Of a DNA stretch of 11,888 nucleotides, positions 1 to 6,495 are shown one piece after another. The DNA is from an uncultured Eubacteriaceae bacterium (GTDB taxonomy: Bacteria > Bacillota > Clostridia > Eubacteriales > UBA1433), in the NCBI GenBank assembly GCA_937880125.1, contig CALFLU010000087.1, positions 1 to 11,888 of the forward strand, read 5' to 3'. The position numbers and the translations under genes are program-made. Position 1 is the first letter of the stretch. Each line of letters starts with the position of its first letter. The notes below the pieces were generated by a model. The model did no database searches and was not told the origin of the DNA. It was given only the letters and a program-made list of their open reading frames with translations.

Positions 1-58
1 TATTTGCCTGGACGGGCCCGTATTTAACTATACCGAAGGCAAAAACCTCGTGGATTAG
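1..58 (+). CDS. asrB: Anaerobic sulfite reductase subunit B, C-terminal end (partial)
   Basis: Only the last 18 codons and a TAG stop are in the window, read in the frame starting at base 2. The peptide reads ICLDGPVFNYTEGKNLVD. The CxDGPVF motif is the ending seen in AsrB and in the related PyrK-type iron-sulfur flavoprotein electron-transfer subunits, where this Cys belongs to the C-terminal 2Fe-2S ligand set. The family's role is to pass electrons from NAD(P)H through FAD and the cluster to the catalytic subunit. Identification as AsrB rather than PyrK rests on asrC lying 10 bp downstream, with its Shine-Dalgarno sequence overlapping this stop codon. The rest of the protein is outside the window. 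Confidence 0.8.
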   Translation, partial: ICLDGPVFNYTEGKNLVD

Positions 59-68
59 GAGAGAAAAA

Positions 69-1034
69 ATGGATATTAATACAAAATATTTAAAGAAAAA
101 TGCCTTTCGTGTGACGAAAAAACGCGCAATCACCGCTCTGAGGGTGCGTGTGCCCGGCGGACATTTGGAAACGAAATATTTTCCTACTCTTCAGCATATT
201 GCCGATGTCTACGGCAACGGCACCGTGCACATTACGGGCAGACAGGGCTTTGAAATACCCGGCATTCCCTTTGAAAAAATGCCTGAGGTGAATGCGGCGG
301 TGCAAGAAATCATCGAAGGCATGCAAATCAATCAGGAAGAGATCGGCGGCGGCTATCCCGCGGCGGGCACGCGAAACATTGTGGCCTGCATCGGCAACCG
401 CGTATGCCCCTATGCCTGCTATGACACCACGGCTTTTGCCCAACGCATTGAAAAGGCGGTTTTTCCCCATGACTGGCACTTTAAAATTGCGCTGACGGGT
501 TGCTCCAACGACTGCGCCAAGGTGCGCATGCACGACTTTGGCATTATGGGCATGACGGAGCCGCAGTTTGACGCCGAGCGCTGCACCAGCTGTGAGGCTT
601 GTGTTAAAACCTGCAAGAAAAAATCCGTGGAAGCCCTTACTTTTGTGAACTATCGTCCGCAGCGCGACACCAAAAAATGCATCGGTTGCGGCGAATGCGT
701 TCTTGCCTGCCCCAACGCGGCATGGACAAGGAGCGAGGAAAAATATTATCGTTTGACGCTTTTTGGCCGAACGGGAAAGAAAAATCCCCGACTCGGTGAA
801 GAGTTCATCAAATGGGCGGACGAAGAGAGCATTACGAAAATTATTTTAAATACGTATGATTATGTCACGGAGTATATTGACCCGCAGGCGCCCGGCGGCA
901 AGGAGCATATCGGCTACATTGTGGACCGCACGGGGTTTGAAGAATACTTGAAGTGGGCCATGAAAGATGTAGCTCTTTCCCCTCTTGCCGAGGTGCGCAG
1001 CCCGATGTATTGGAGCGGAATTAAATATTTATAA
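69..1034 (+). CDS. asrC: Anaerobic sulfite reductase subunit C, siroheme/4Fe-4S catalytic subunit
   Basis: This is the catalytic subunit of the cytoplasmic AsrABC complex, which reduces sulfite to sulfide with NADH-derived electrons. The 321-residue length fits the family (the Salmonella protein is slightly longer). The N-terminal nitrite/sulfite reductase half carries the HITGRQG segment (about 54-60). The siroheme/4Fe-4S ligand set is C107 and C113 (CX5C) followed by C145 and C149 (CX3C, in TGCSNDC). A two-cluster ferredoxin insert follows: C172, C175, C178, C182 and C204, C207, C210, C214. The C-terminal part (GRTGKKNPRLG, about 233-243) is typical of AsrC. The ATG at 69 is preceded by AGGAG at 57-61. 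It is co-transcribed with asrB upstream, and a hairpin follows the stop. All expected cofactor cysteines are present, so it looks functional. A plain nitrite reductase is less likely because of the two ferredoxin motifs and the asrB neighbour. Confidence 0.95.
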   Translation: MDINTKYLKKNAFRVTKKRAITALRVRVPGGHLETKYFPTLQHIADVYGNGTVHITGRQGFEIPGIPFEKMPEVNAAVQEIIEGMQINQEEIGGGYPAAGTRNIVACIGNRVCPYACYDTTAFAQRIEKAVFPHDWHFKIALTGCSNDCAKVRMHDFGIMGMTEPQFDAERCTSCEACVKTCKKKSVEALTFVNYRPQRDTKKCIGCGECVLACPNAAWTRSEEKYYRLTLFGRTGKKNPRLGEEFIKWADEESITKIILNTYDYVTEYIDPQAPGGKEHIGYIVDRTGFEEYLKWAMKDVALSPLAEVRSPMYWSGIKYL

Positions 1035-1041
1035 ATCAAGC

Positions 1042-1074
1042 ATAGAAGCCCACCGCACAGCGGCGGGCTTCTAT
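1042..1074 (+). terminator. Hairpin after asrC, probable terminator with a weak U-tract
   Basis: An inverted repeat lies 8 bp after the asrC stop. The 14-base arms (1042-1055 and 1061-1074) pair except for one A/C mismatch and enclose the 5-base loop CACAG. The stem is GC-rich in the middle and very stable for its size. The following bases (ATTGAGC) do not form a run of T, so it may be an inefficient or factor-assisted terminator, or a 3'-end stabilising hairpin. Confidence 0.65.
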
Positions 1075-1164
1075 ATTGAGCAAATGTCCCCTGCGCCAAG
1101 CAGTAAGGCTGTTTATTTTGTTTATTCATAAGGCATATATTGCAGGAAAAGATGACACAAACAA

Positions 1165-1193
1165 TTGACTTTGCATTTTTTTTGACACATAAT
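1165..1193 (+). promoter_or_regulatory. Sigma-A type promoter for the zinc-ribbon membrane protein pair
   Basis: TTGACT at 1165-1170 is followed after 17 bases by CATAAT at 1188-1193. Each box matches the vegetative consensus at five of six positions, with ideal spacing. Transcription would start near 1200, leaving a leader of about 90 bases before the GTG at 1292. A second -35-like TTGACA at 1182-1187 has only a poor -10 (TTTTAT, 1205-1210) at the right distance and may be fortuitous. The rest of the 1035-1291 gap holds the asrC hairpin, this promoter and an AT-rich dyad; I see no small gene in it. Confidence 0.7.
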
Positions 1194-1210
1194 AAAATTA
1201 TTCTTTTTAT

Positions 1211-1234
1211 TCGTTTTTTGTTTTTGAAAAACGA
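1211..1234. repeat. AT-rich inverted repeat just downstream of the promoter
   Basis: TCGTTTTT (1211-1218) and AAAAACGA (1227-1234) are perfect 8-base inverted arms around the loop TGTTTTTG. The repeat lies about 10 bases past the predicted transcription start, where an operator or a weak leader hairpin could act. The stem is mostly A-T pairs, so chance formation in this AT-rich gap is possible. Confidence 0.35.
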
Positions 1235-1291
1235 AATAAAACAAGCTTAACCTTTTACATATGAGTCAAATTTTTTTCGGAGGAAATCATC

Positions 1292-2017
1292 GTGCGAATC
1301 AGAGTGAATTATAGTGAATATCCGCACAGCCCAAAAGCCACCGCACATTCGCTTCAGCAAGCCCAACGAGGCACGGCTCTCGGCTTTTTTGCAAACATCG
1401 TTGCCTTGGTAGGTGTTGTCTATTATATTACTTCAGCAATCGGCTTGTTTAGCGAGGGCAATTGGCTTGACTTGATTAAAGCCCTCGGCGTTTTGATTGC
1501 AGCATCGGCTCTTATTTTTTATACCTATTATCTTCATACGGCGATTGCAGACAGAGAATGTTTGATCATCGTTATGAAAGAAAAATTTTCCGCCTCGCCC
1601 CCCGAAGATGTTGACAGGCTGGCTCAGGAAATACGAACTGTGACCAATGCGCAAATGCTTAAGGCCGCAAAAAAATTCTTCCTTGTCTTTTTCGGTTCCC
1701 TTTTAATTGCGCTGTGTGCCACGGGAGTCGTGCTTGGCATTTATCGTTTAGCGCACAGACAAGGCGGCGTGGAGTTGCTTTTGATCTGTTTGGCGGGTTT
1801 GGGCATTGTTCTCTTTGCACTTATCTACTCTTACAGGCATTTGCTGGCACGGCTTGAAGCCAAAGAAGCCTCCACTGCACCGCCACAGGAAAAAAGCGTT
1901 GTTGCGCCCATTGACAAGGATATTCAGCCAATTGTGCGTTTTTGCAAAACCTGCGGCACGAAGTTGCTTGCCGACAGCATTTTTTGTGCCAACTGCGGAA
2001 CACAAGTGCGCAGATAA
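1292..2017 (+). CDS. Membrane protein with four predicted TM segments and a C-terminal zinc ribbon, function unknown
   Basis: I do not recognise this 241-residue protein beyond its domains. Hydrophobic stretches at about 28-52, 62-84, 126-150 and 158-182 predict four membrane helices. A charged loop lies between helices 2 and 3. The C-terminus carries a zinc ribbon, CxxC-x10-CxxC, with C218, C221, C232 and C235. The ribbon should lie on the same side as the N-terminus, most likely the cytoplasm. The start is GTG at 1292, chosen because GGAGGA at 1279-1284 sits 7 bases upstream and a consensus promoter precedes it. A second zinc-ribbon membrane protein begins 28 bp after its stop on the same strand, so the two are probably one operon. 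Such ribbons are common in uncharacterised Firmicute membrane proteins and do not define a function. I see no enzyme motif. Confidence 0.85.
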   Translation: MRIRVNYSEYPHSPKATAHSLQQAQRGTALGFFANIVALVGVVYYITSAIGLFSEGNWLDLIKALGVLIAASALIFYTYYLHTAIADRECLIIVMKEKFSASPPEDVDRLAQEIRTVTNAQMLKAAKKFFLVFFGSLLIALCATGVVLGIYRLAHRQGGVELLLICLAGLGIVLFALIYSYRHLLARLEAKEASTAPPQEKSVVAPIDKDIQPIVRFCKTCGTKLLADSIFCANCGTQVRR

Positions 2018-2045
2018 AACCATAACGTTATCATGGAGAATGCCG

Positions 2046-2837
2046 ATGTTTTGTCGTTTTTGCGGAAAAAACCTTCCGTCACAGAGTGATTTTTGTGCTT
2101 TTTGCGGACAGCCTTTGGCGCCGAACGCCGAAGAGATAACCATAGCACCTGCTCAGATTAACAAAGAGCACGCCGGAAAAAAATCGGCCTTGCCCAAAAG
2201 TGCTTCTATTATTTTTGGATTGGGCATTGTGGGTTTTGCCGCGGCTTATATTAAAATTGCTCCGGGATACGGCGGGTATAAATTTTTAGCCTATTTGATT
2301 GGCATGGTCGTTATGCTGGCTATATCTATTGTATTGGGCACGCAGGCAAGCAAGCGAAACAGCCGAGGATTGCATTGGACAAAACTTGTCTATGGTTTGA
2401 TTTTGCTTTTGGGCTGCGCCTCATTGTTAATTGTCTACGAGACCAAAGTCGATGCAGCGTTGAGCGATGTTGCCGACAGCGGCTATGTGCATGTTTTGTT
2501 AATCTCTGACGATAAATTTTACAGCGAATCGGAGTCAGGTATTATTAATGACCCGCAAACAGTGATTACCTATGACTCAAAACGCGTTTCCGATAGCGAT
2601 ATCTATGTCCTTGAATTAAACAAAGACATTGCCTTTCAGGCAAGCACGAGTTATGTTCTCTGGGGACAAAAATACAGCGGCAGCGGCACAAAAACAGTGC
2701 AGTTAACGTCGCAAAACCTAAGGGAAAAAGACGGATACTCTTTTGACATTACCTTTGACACCGGAGGGGATCACTGGTGCGTGGTAACGATAACAGCAAA
2801 GTATCGTTTGAGCTTTTGGGAAGTGCTGCTTCATTAA
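2046..2837 (+). CDS. Membrane protein with N-terminal zinc ribbon and a predicted extracytoplasmic C-terminal domain, function unknown
   Basis: A 263-residue protein I cannot assign to a named family. It opens with a zinc ribbon (C3, C6, C17, C20; CxxC-x10-CxxC, the same spacing as in the preceding gene). A polar linker follows, then hydrophobic segments at about 53-71, 79-98 and 112-131 that predict three membrane helices. The last 130 residues are polar, rich in Ser, Thr, Asp and beta-prone stretches. With a cytoplasmic ribbon and three helices this domain would face outward, which is an inference from topology. The ATG at 2046 is chosen because GGAGA at 2035-2039 lies about 7 bases upstream. 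An in-frame ATG at 2040 is too close to that site, and the frame open further upstream runs inside the previous gene. A strong hairpin terminator follows the stop. Confidence 0.85.
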   Translation: MFCRFCGKNLPSQSDFCAFCGQPLAPNAEEITIAPAQINKEHAGKKSALPKSASIIFGLGIVGFAAAYIKIAPGYGGYKFLAYLIGMVVMLAISIVLGTQASKRNSRGLHWTKLVYGLILLLGCASLLIVYETKVDAALSDVADSGYVHVLLISDDKFYSESESGIINDPQTVITYDSKRVSDSDIYVLELNKDIAFQASTSYVLWGQKYSGSGTKTVQLTSQNLREKDGYSFDITFDTGGDHWCVVTITAKYRLSFWEVLLH

Positions 2838-2838
2838 T

Positions 2839-2874
2839 AAACGCCCACCTCTACGAGGTGGGCGTTTCATTTTC
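2839..2874. terminator. Strong, probably bidirectional rho-independent terminator
   Basis: Perfect 13-base inverted arms (2839-2851 and 2855-2867) enclose the loop TAC and are followed on the plus strand by CATTTT. On the minus strand the stem is followed by TTTATTAAT, also T-rich because the arms end in AAA/TTT. It starts one base after the stop codon of the second zinc-ribbon gene. It also lies about 50 bp beyond the stop of the convergent VOC gene, so it can end transcription from both sides. Confidence 0.9.
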
Positions 2875-2918
2875 ATATTCATGATGATTTTCAATCAAAT
2901 AATGGACGCCGAAAAATT

Positions 2919-3317
2919 CTATGCTTCAACAAAACGCAGCAAGTATCCGTCCGGGTCTTGGATTAAAAATTCTTTCTGTGGAATTGAGTGCGCGCCTTGT
3001 CGGTAGGTGTTTGTTTTAAGAGGTCGAAAAGGCGTGATGCCTGCTTTGGTGATGCGTAAATACAAGCTTTCCACATCTGCAACGCCGATTTCAAAATTGA
3101 CTCCCCTGCCGTAGGGATATGCCAAATCTGCCGTGTGCCAGCCGTTAATGCCGTACTGCTCAAACATCAGTTGGCTGCCTTGAAAAGACAAAAATACAAA
3201 CGTGTCTTCTTCCCTTTCGTATTCGAGCGTAAAGCCCAGGAGATCGATATAAAAAGCTTTGGTTTTTGCAATGTCACAGACGGTCAGTTCCGGAATGAGG
3301 GCGTTGAATTTTATCAT
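2919..3317 (-). CDS. VOC-family protein, bleomycin-resistance/glyoxalase type
   Basis: A 132-residue protein of the vicinal oxygen chelate fold. Two beta-alpha-beta-beta-beta modules are visible. The first opens with IPELTVCDIAKTKAFYIDLL (residues 8-27), a standard VOC opening. The second starts near GRGVNFEIGVADVESLY (about 71-87). It ends with FLIQDPDGYLLRF (117-129), the usual C-terminal strand signature. The pattern is closest to small bleomycin-resistance-like members, some of which sequester drugs while most have no known substrate. Antibiotic resistance should not be assumed from the name. The ATG at 3317 is the only plausible start. The nearest Shine-Dalgarno-like AAAGGA lies about 14 bases upstream, further than normal, so translation may be weak. 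The gene is separated by 95 bp from the small exported-protein gene upstream. Confidence 0.88.
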   Translation of the reverse strand: MIKFNALIPELTVCDIAKTKAFYIDLLGFTLEYEREEDTFVFLSFQGSQLMFEQYGINGWHTADLAYPYGRGVNFEIGVADVESLYLRITKAGITPFRPLKTNTYRQGAHSIPQKEFLIQDPDGYLLRFVEA

Positions 3318-3412
3318 ATCACGTTTGATTTTCCTTTCTGTCAGCGGTTGATCATCGTAACGGGAACGCCATGGAAGGTTTTGTCGGGCAGGAGGGTTTT
3401 GATTTGCTCACT

Positions 3413-3715
3413 TTAGCTGCGAGAAGCGTAATATATAACGATGCTGCCCTTGCCCGGACAGGTTGTGGAATCGATGATAACCTCCACGTTTTCAGGGTCA
3501 ATGGCCTGAATTTGCGCCACCGTGTCGCTGTGGGCGGCGACGATGGACTCCACCTCCGCCAGGGTCGGCAAATTTGCGCAGGAGACATAATGGCGATAGT
3601 TGTTGTAGAGAAAATGGTCCGCGGCGCGGTGATATAAGTTCGTGAAGGGCTCGGTGATGACGGCAAGAAGGATAAGCGCGACTAAAGCAAGAAGGATTTT
3701 GTTTCGTTTTTTCAT
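3413..3715 (-). CDS. Small exported or membrane-anchored protein, function unknown
   Basis: A 100-residue protein I do not recognise. It begins with a short basic stretch (KKRNK) and a hydrophobic segment at about 7-20, which reads as a signal peptide or single N-terminal anchor. There is no lipobox Cys, so it is not an obvious lipoprotein. The remaining 75 residues are polar and contain exactly two cysteines (C46 and C86) that could form a disulfide outside the cell. The end (SIVIYYAS, 91-98) looks like a beta strand. The start at 3715 is supported by AGGAGA five bases upstream; an upstream TTG at 3736 would place this ribosome site inside the gene. It lies 93 bp after the acetyltransferase gene. 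The clear ribosome site and the signal-like N-terminus argue that it is a real gene. Confidence 0.72.
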   Translation of the reverse strand: MKKRNKILLALVALILLAVITEPFTNLYHRAADHFLYNNYRHYVSCANLPTLAEVESIVAAHSDTVAQIQAIDPENVEVIIDSTTCPGKGSIVIYYASRS

Positions 3716-3808
3716 GGTGTTCTCCTGTCGGAGCAAACTTTTTCAAAGCTATAAAGTCAGTGATCCCCAGCTGTGCGTCAAGTTCTTATGCGGATGCCTA
3801 GAGGATAA

Positions 3809-4327
3809 TCATGATTCCAATACGGAAATTTCAAAACCGTAAAAGCGCAGCGTGAGGGTATCGTCGATTTTTTCTTCGTAGGAGCCGAGGCATTGGCTAA
3901 GGCCGTTTTTTTTATAAAACGCAATGGCGGGCAGATTTGTATCCGCCACAAAGAGCCGAAGCACCTGCGCTCCCTGCATCTTTGCCAGGGACAGCGCGTA
4001 ATGCAGCGCTATGGTGCCAATGCCCTTTCTTGCACACGGCACACTCACTGCCAAACGGTCCATGTAGCACGCCCGTTTGTCATCGTGCTGCCAGGTGACG
4101 GCCACGGCGTGGGCATGGGTGCGGCACAGGACAAAACCTGCCAGGAGGTGTTTATCTTCCGTGAGCACATAAAGACGTTTTTGCGCGATGTCTTCAGCTA
4201 CAAACTCGGCGGGATAGACCTCGTCCCATACAGCCAGGCCGCTGCGCATCATGGCGGCGGCGACTTGAATATACATTTCTTTTATGCGAGGCAAATCACT
4301 GCATTGTGCGAGTTGAATTTGCATCAT
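3809..4327 (-). CDS. GNAT-family N-acetyltransferase
   Basis: A 172-residue protein of the Gcn5-related fold, which transfers an acetyl group from acetyl-CoA to an amine. The acetyl-CoA pyrophosphate-binding motif A is seen as RLAVSVPCARKGIGT (91-105), with the R/Q-x-x-G-x-G/A element as R100-K-G-I-G-T105. Motif B is the NLPAIAFYKKNGL segment (131-143). The substrate cannot be read from the sequence; a protein N-terminus, an amino acid or a small amine are all possible. Its ATG overlaps the recN TGA (ATGA at 4327-4324), with AAAGGAG upstream inside recN, so its translation is probably coupled to RecN. A second ATG follows directly (residue 2); the first is preferred because its ribosome-site spacing is shorter. 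No terminator is evident after the stop. Confidence 0.88.
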   Translation of the reverse strand: MMQIQLAQCSDLPRIKEMYIQVAAAMMRSGLAVWDEVYPAEFVAEDIAQKRLYVLTEDKHLLAGFVLCRTHAHAVAVTWQHDDKRACYMDRLAVSVPCARKGIGTIALHYALSLAKMQGAQVLRLFVADTNLPAIAFYKKNGLSQCLGSYEEKIDDTLTLRFYGFEISVLES

Positions 4328-6018
4328 GGTAGGTGCAGCTCCTTTGCCTTAGCAGCGGCCAACATTTGTCTGGCATGGGCAAGTGCGGAGTCGCTCATTT
4401 TTTCCGTGCCGATCATTTTTGCTATCTCGTGTTCTCTTCCCTCTTTGTCGAGCCGCTTGATTTGTGTGGAAGTCGACTCATCATCGGAGGTTTTAACGGC
4501 ACAAAAATGTGCGTGCGCCATGGCGGCAATTTGCGGCAGGTGGCTCACAAGCAACACTTGATAGTTGGCGCTGAGTGCGCGCAGCTTTTCGGCCATTTTT
4601 TGTGCGGTGATACCGCTAATACCCGTGTCGATTTCGTCAAAGACCAGGGTTTGAATGTCGCTGTCGGTAACGGCGATTTTCATGGCCAGCATCAGGCGGC
4701 TGACCTCACCGCCCGAGGCGATTTTTGTCAGTGCCTTGGGCGCCATGCCCTTATTGGCGGAAAACAAAAACTCCACATCGTCTTGGCCTTCGGCGCTGAT
4801 GGCTCGCTCGTCTTTGCGGGGCTGTATGGATACTTCAAAACGCCCGTTGGGCATGGCAAGTTCGCTTAATTGGGCGGTGATTATGCCTTCAAACTTTGCC
4901 TTTTGTCCGCGGCGCAGGCGCGTGAGCATTTTGGCGTTGTCAAAGTATGTTTTTGTCGCCTGCTCCACGATTGTCTGCTGAGCGCTGAGCGCTTCGTCTA
5001 AATTCTCCGTTTGCATAAGGCGCTCTTGCATGTCTTTTTTGGTTTCAAGCACTTCTTCTAAGCTTGCGCCGTATTTGCGCTTGAGCAGTGTAAGCTCATA
5101 GGCGCGGCTTTCCAGTGCGTCTAAGTCGATGTGTTCGTCACTTTCCTCTGCCGCCAAATGTTTTTGCAGGCCGTGTGCCACGTCCTCTGTTTCCGCTATT
5201 GCACGGTGGATTGCATCAATTTGGGCTAAGAAGCTGTCATCCAGTTCGGCAAGGCTCTCAAGGGCTGCAGCGGCATTGAGCAGTGCGCCCAGTGCGCTTG
5301 CATCACTGCCATAGAGCTGCTCGTGGGCCGTGCGCAAATTGTCAACAAATTGCGTGCGGTTTTTGATGCGGCTGATTTTGCGCTCGATTTCGCTGTCTTC
5401 GTCGATTTGGGGACTTGCCGTTTCAATGGCGGCAATATCAGCCATCAGCTCCGCCTTGATGCGTCCTGCATCGGCGTGGGCTTCCTGCATGGCACGCAGC
5501 TTCTTTTTTTCTTCGTTTAAGGCGTTGTAGGCGGCTTTTGTTTGCTGTGCCCGGGTGAGTGTATCGGGTGAAAATTGATCTAAAAACCGCACATGGTTGC
5601 TTTTGTCAAGCAGGGATTGGTGCTCGTGCTGACCGTGGATATCCACGAGTCTCTCGCCCAGTTTGCGCAGCAGTGCGGCGGTGACCAACGTGGAATTGAC
5701 ACGGCAAATGCTGCGCCCCGAAGAGGAAATTTCCCTTGTAAAGACGAGTTGTTCGTCGGTTTCTATCCCCGCTTGCTGCATAATCTCGCACACGGCGTGA
5801 TTGGCATCAACAAAAAAGACGGCTTGAACCACGGCTTTTTCACAGCCTGTGCGCACCGCCTCTTTACTCGCCTTATGTCCCATGGCAAGCGCCAAAGCAT
5901 CAATGATTACGGATTTGCCTGCCCCCGTTTCGCCTGTTAAGACGCTCAGGCGCGTATCAAACTCGATGGTGATGTTTTTGATTACTGCAAAATTTTGAAC
6001 GCTGAGTTGTGCCAGCAC
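4324..6018 (-). CDS. recN: DNA repair protein RecN, SMC-like ATPase
   Basis: RecN is a cytoplasmic SMC-like ATPase that acts early in double-strand break repair, holding DNA ends together with RecA. The 564-residue length matches the family (about 550-580). The N-terminal ATPase half has Walker A GETGAGKS (29-36) and the family segment DIHGQHEHQSLL (126-137). Long helical coiled-coil arms fill about 150-370. The C-terminal half has the ABC signature SGGEVSRLML (435-444), Walker B TLVFDEIDTGISG (457-469) and the switch His in VSHLPQIA (491-498). The start is GTG at 6018, with AGGCGG seven bases upstream in the 15-bp gap after argR. The following acetyltransferase overlaps the stop by four bases. 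No key residue is missing. Confidence 0.97.
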   Translation of the reverse strand: MLAQLSVQNFAVIKNITIEFDTRLSVLTGETGAGKSVIIDALALAMGHKASKEAVRTGCEKAVVQAVFFVDANHAVCEIMQQAGIETDEQLVFTREISSSGRSICRVNSTLVTAALLRKLGERLVDIHGQHEHQSLLDKSNHVRFLDQFSPDTLTRAQQTKAAYNALNEEKKKLRAMQEAHADAGRIKAELMADIAAIETASPQIDEDSEIERKISRIKNRTQFVDNLRTAHEQLYGSDASALGALLNAAAALESLAELDDSFLAQIDAIHRAIAETEDVAHGLQKHLAAEESDEHIDLDALESRAYELTLLKRKYGASLEEVLETKKDMQERLMQTENLDEALSAQQTIVEQATKTYFDNAKMLTRLRRGQKAKFEGIITAQLSELAMPNGRFEVSIQPRKDERAISAEGQDDVEFLFSANKGMAPKALTKIASGGEVSRLMLAMKIAVTDSDIQTLVFDEIDTGISGITAQKMAEKLRALSANYQVLLVSHLPQIAAMAHAHFCAVKTSDDESTSTQIKRLDKEGREHEIAKMIGTEKMSDSALAHARQMLAAAKAKELHLP

Positions 6019-6033
6019 CTTCTCACCGCCTGT

Positions 6034-6483
6034 CTATTTGATATATTTTTTTAAATTGCTCACCAGCTCCATGGCTGTTTGTTCGGTTTTGAGCAGAATG
6101 AAAATCGTATCATCCCCTGCCAGGCAGCCCACAATTTCGGACCACTCGGTAAGGTCCACAGTCACCGCCGCCGCGTGGGCCATGCCGCTTAAAGTTTTGA
6201 CTACGACAATGTTGCCCGCATAGTCAATGTGAGTCACCGCCTCACGAAACACATTCATCATGCGCTCGTTGACGGGAACGGCCTCGTCGCGGTACTTGCT
6301 GTAGCGATAGCGCCCGCTGGCGTCCATCATTTTAACGAGCTTCATTTCTTTGATGTCGCGGCTGATGGTGGCCTGGGTGATGTCAAAACCGGCTTCTTTT
6401 AATTTTTCGGCCAGTTCTTCTTGTGTCTCGATGGCGTGCTGGTCGAGGATTTCTAATATTTTTGCATGTCTTTTGATTTTCAT
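6034..6483 (-). CDS. argR: Arginine repressor ArgR/AhrC
   Basis: A 149-residue, full-length arginine-sensing regulator. The N-terminal winged helix (about 1-70) contains the recognition segment QATISRDIKEM (37-47), diagnostic of ArgR. The C-terminal oligomerisation and arginine-binding domain (about 80-149) carries GNIVVVKTLSGMAHAAAV and the AGDDTIF segment, whose Asp pair contacts arginine in the family. Family members form arginine-bound hexamers that repress biosynthesis and may activate catabolism. It sits between nadK (12-bp gap) and recN (15-bp gap), the usual Firmicute position, and has a modest AAGG-type ribosome site. No arginine biosynthesis gene is nearby, so it must act at distant sites. 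A possible ARG box in the promoter of its own operon is listed separately. Confidence 0.97.
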   Translation of the reverse strand: MKIKRHAKILEILDQHAIETQEELAEKLKEAGFDITQATISRDIKEMKLVKMMDASGRYRYSKYRDEAVPVNERMMNVFREAVTHIDYAGNIVVVKTLSGMAHAAAVTVDLTEWSEIVGCLAGDDTIFILLKTEQTAMELVSNLKKYIK

Positions 6484-6495
6484 ATTCTACCTTCT

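Noticed and set aside
1182..1210. Second promoter with a perfect TTGACA at 1182-1187
   Set aside because: The -10 at the correct distance (TTTTAT) is weak and the box overlaps the better promoter, so it is not called separately.
1806..2045. Upstream extension of the second zinc-ribbon gene
   Set aside because: The extension overlaps the first zinc-ribbon gene in another frame. The ATG at 2046 has a good ribosome site directly before the ribbon.
3318..3412. Possible gene remnant or small RNA in the gap before the VOC gene
   Set aside because: No conserved frame, hairpin with T-run or clear promoter is visible in these 95 bases.
3750..3781. Promoter-like TTGACG and TTTATA on the minus strand before the small exported-protein gene
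   Set aside because: The spacing is 20 bases and the -10 is a poor match, so I do not call it; the gene may be read from upstream.
3893..4561. 222-codon plus-strand open frame spanning the GNAT gene and the recN end
   Set aside because: It crosses two well-supported minus-strand genes, and its composition has no protein-like domain pattern.
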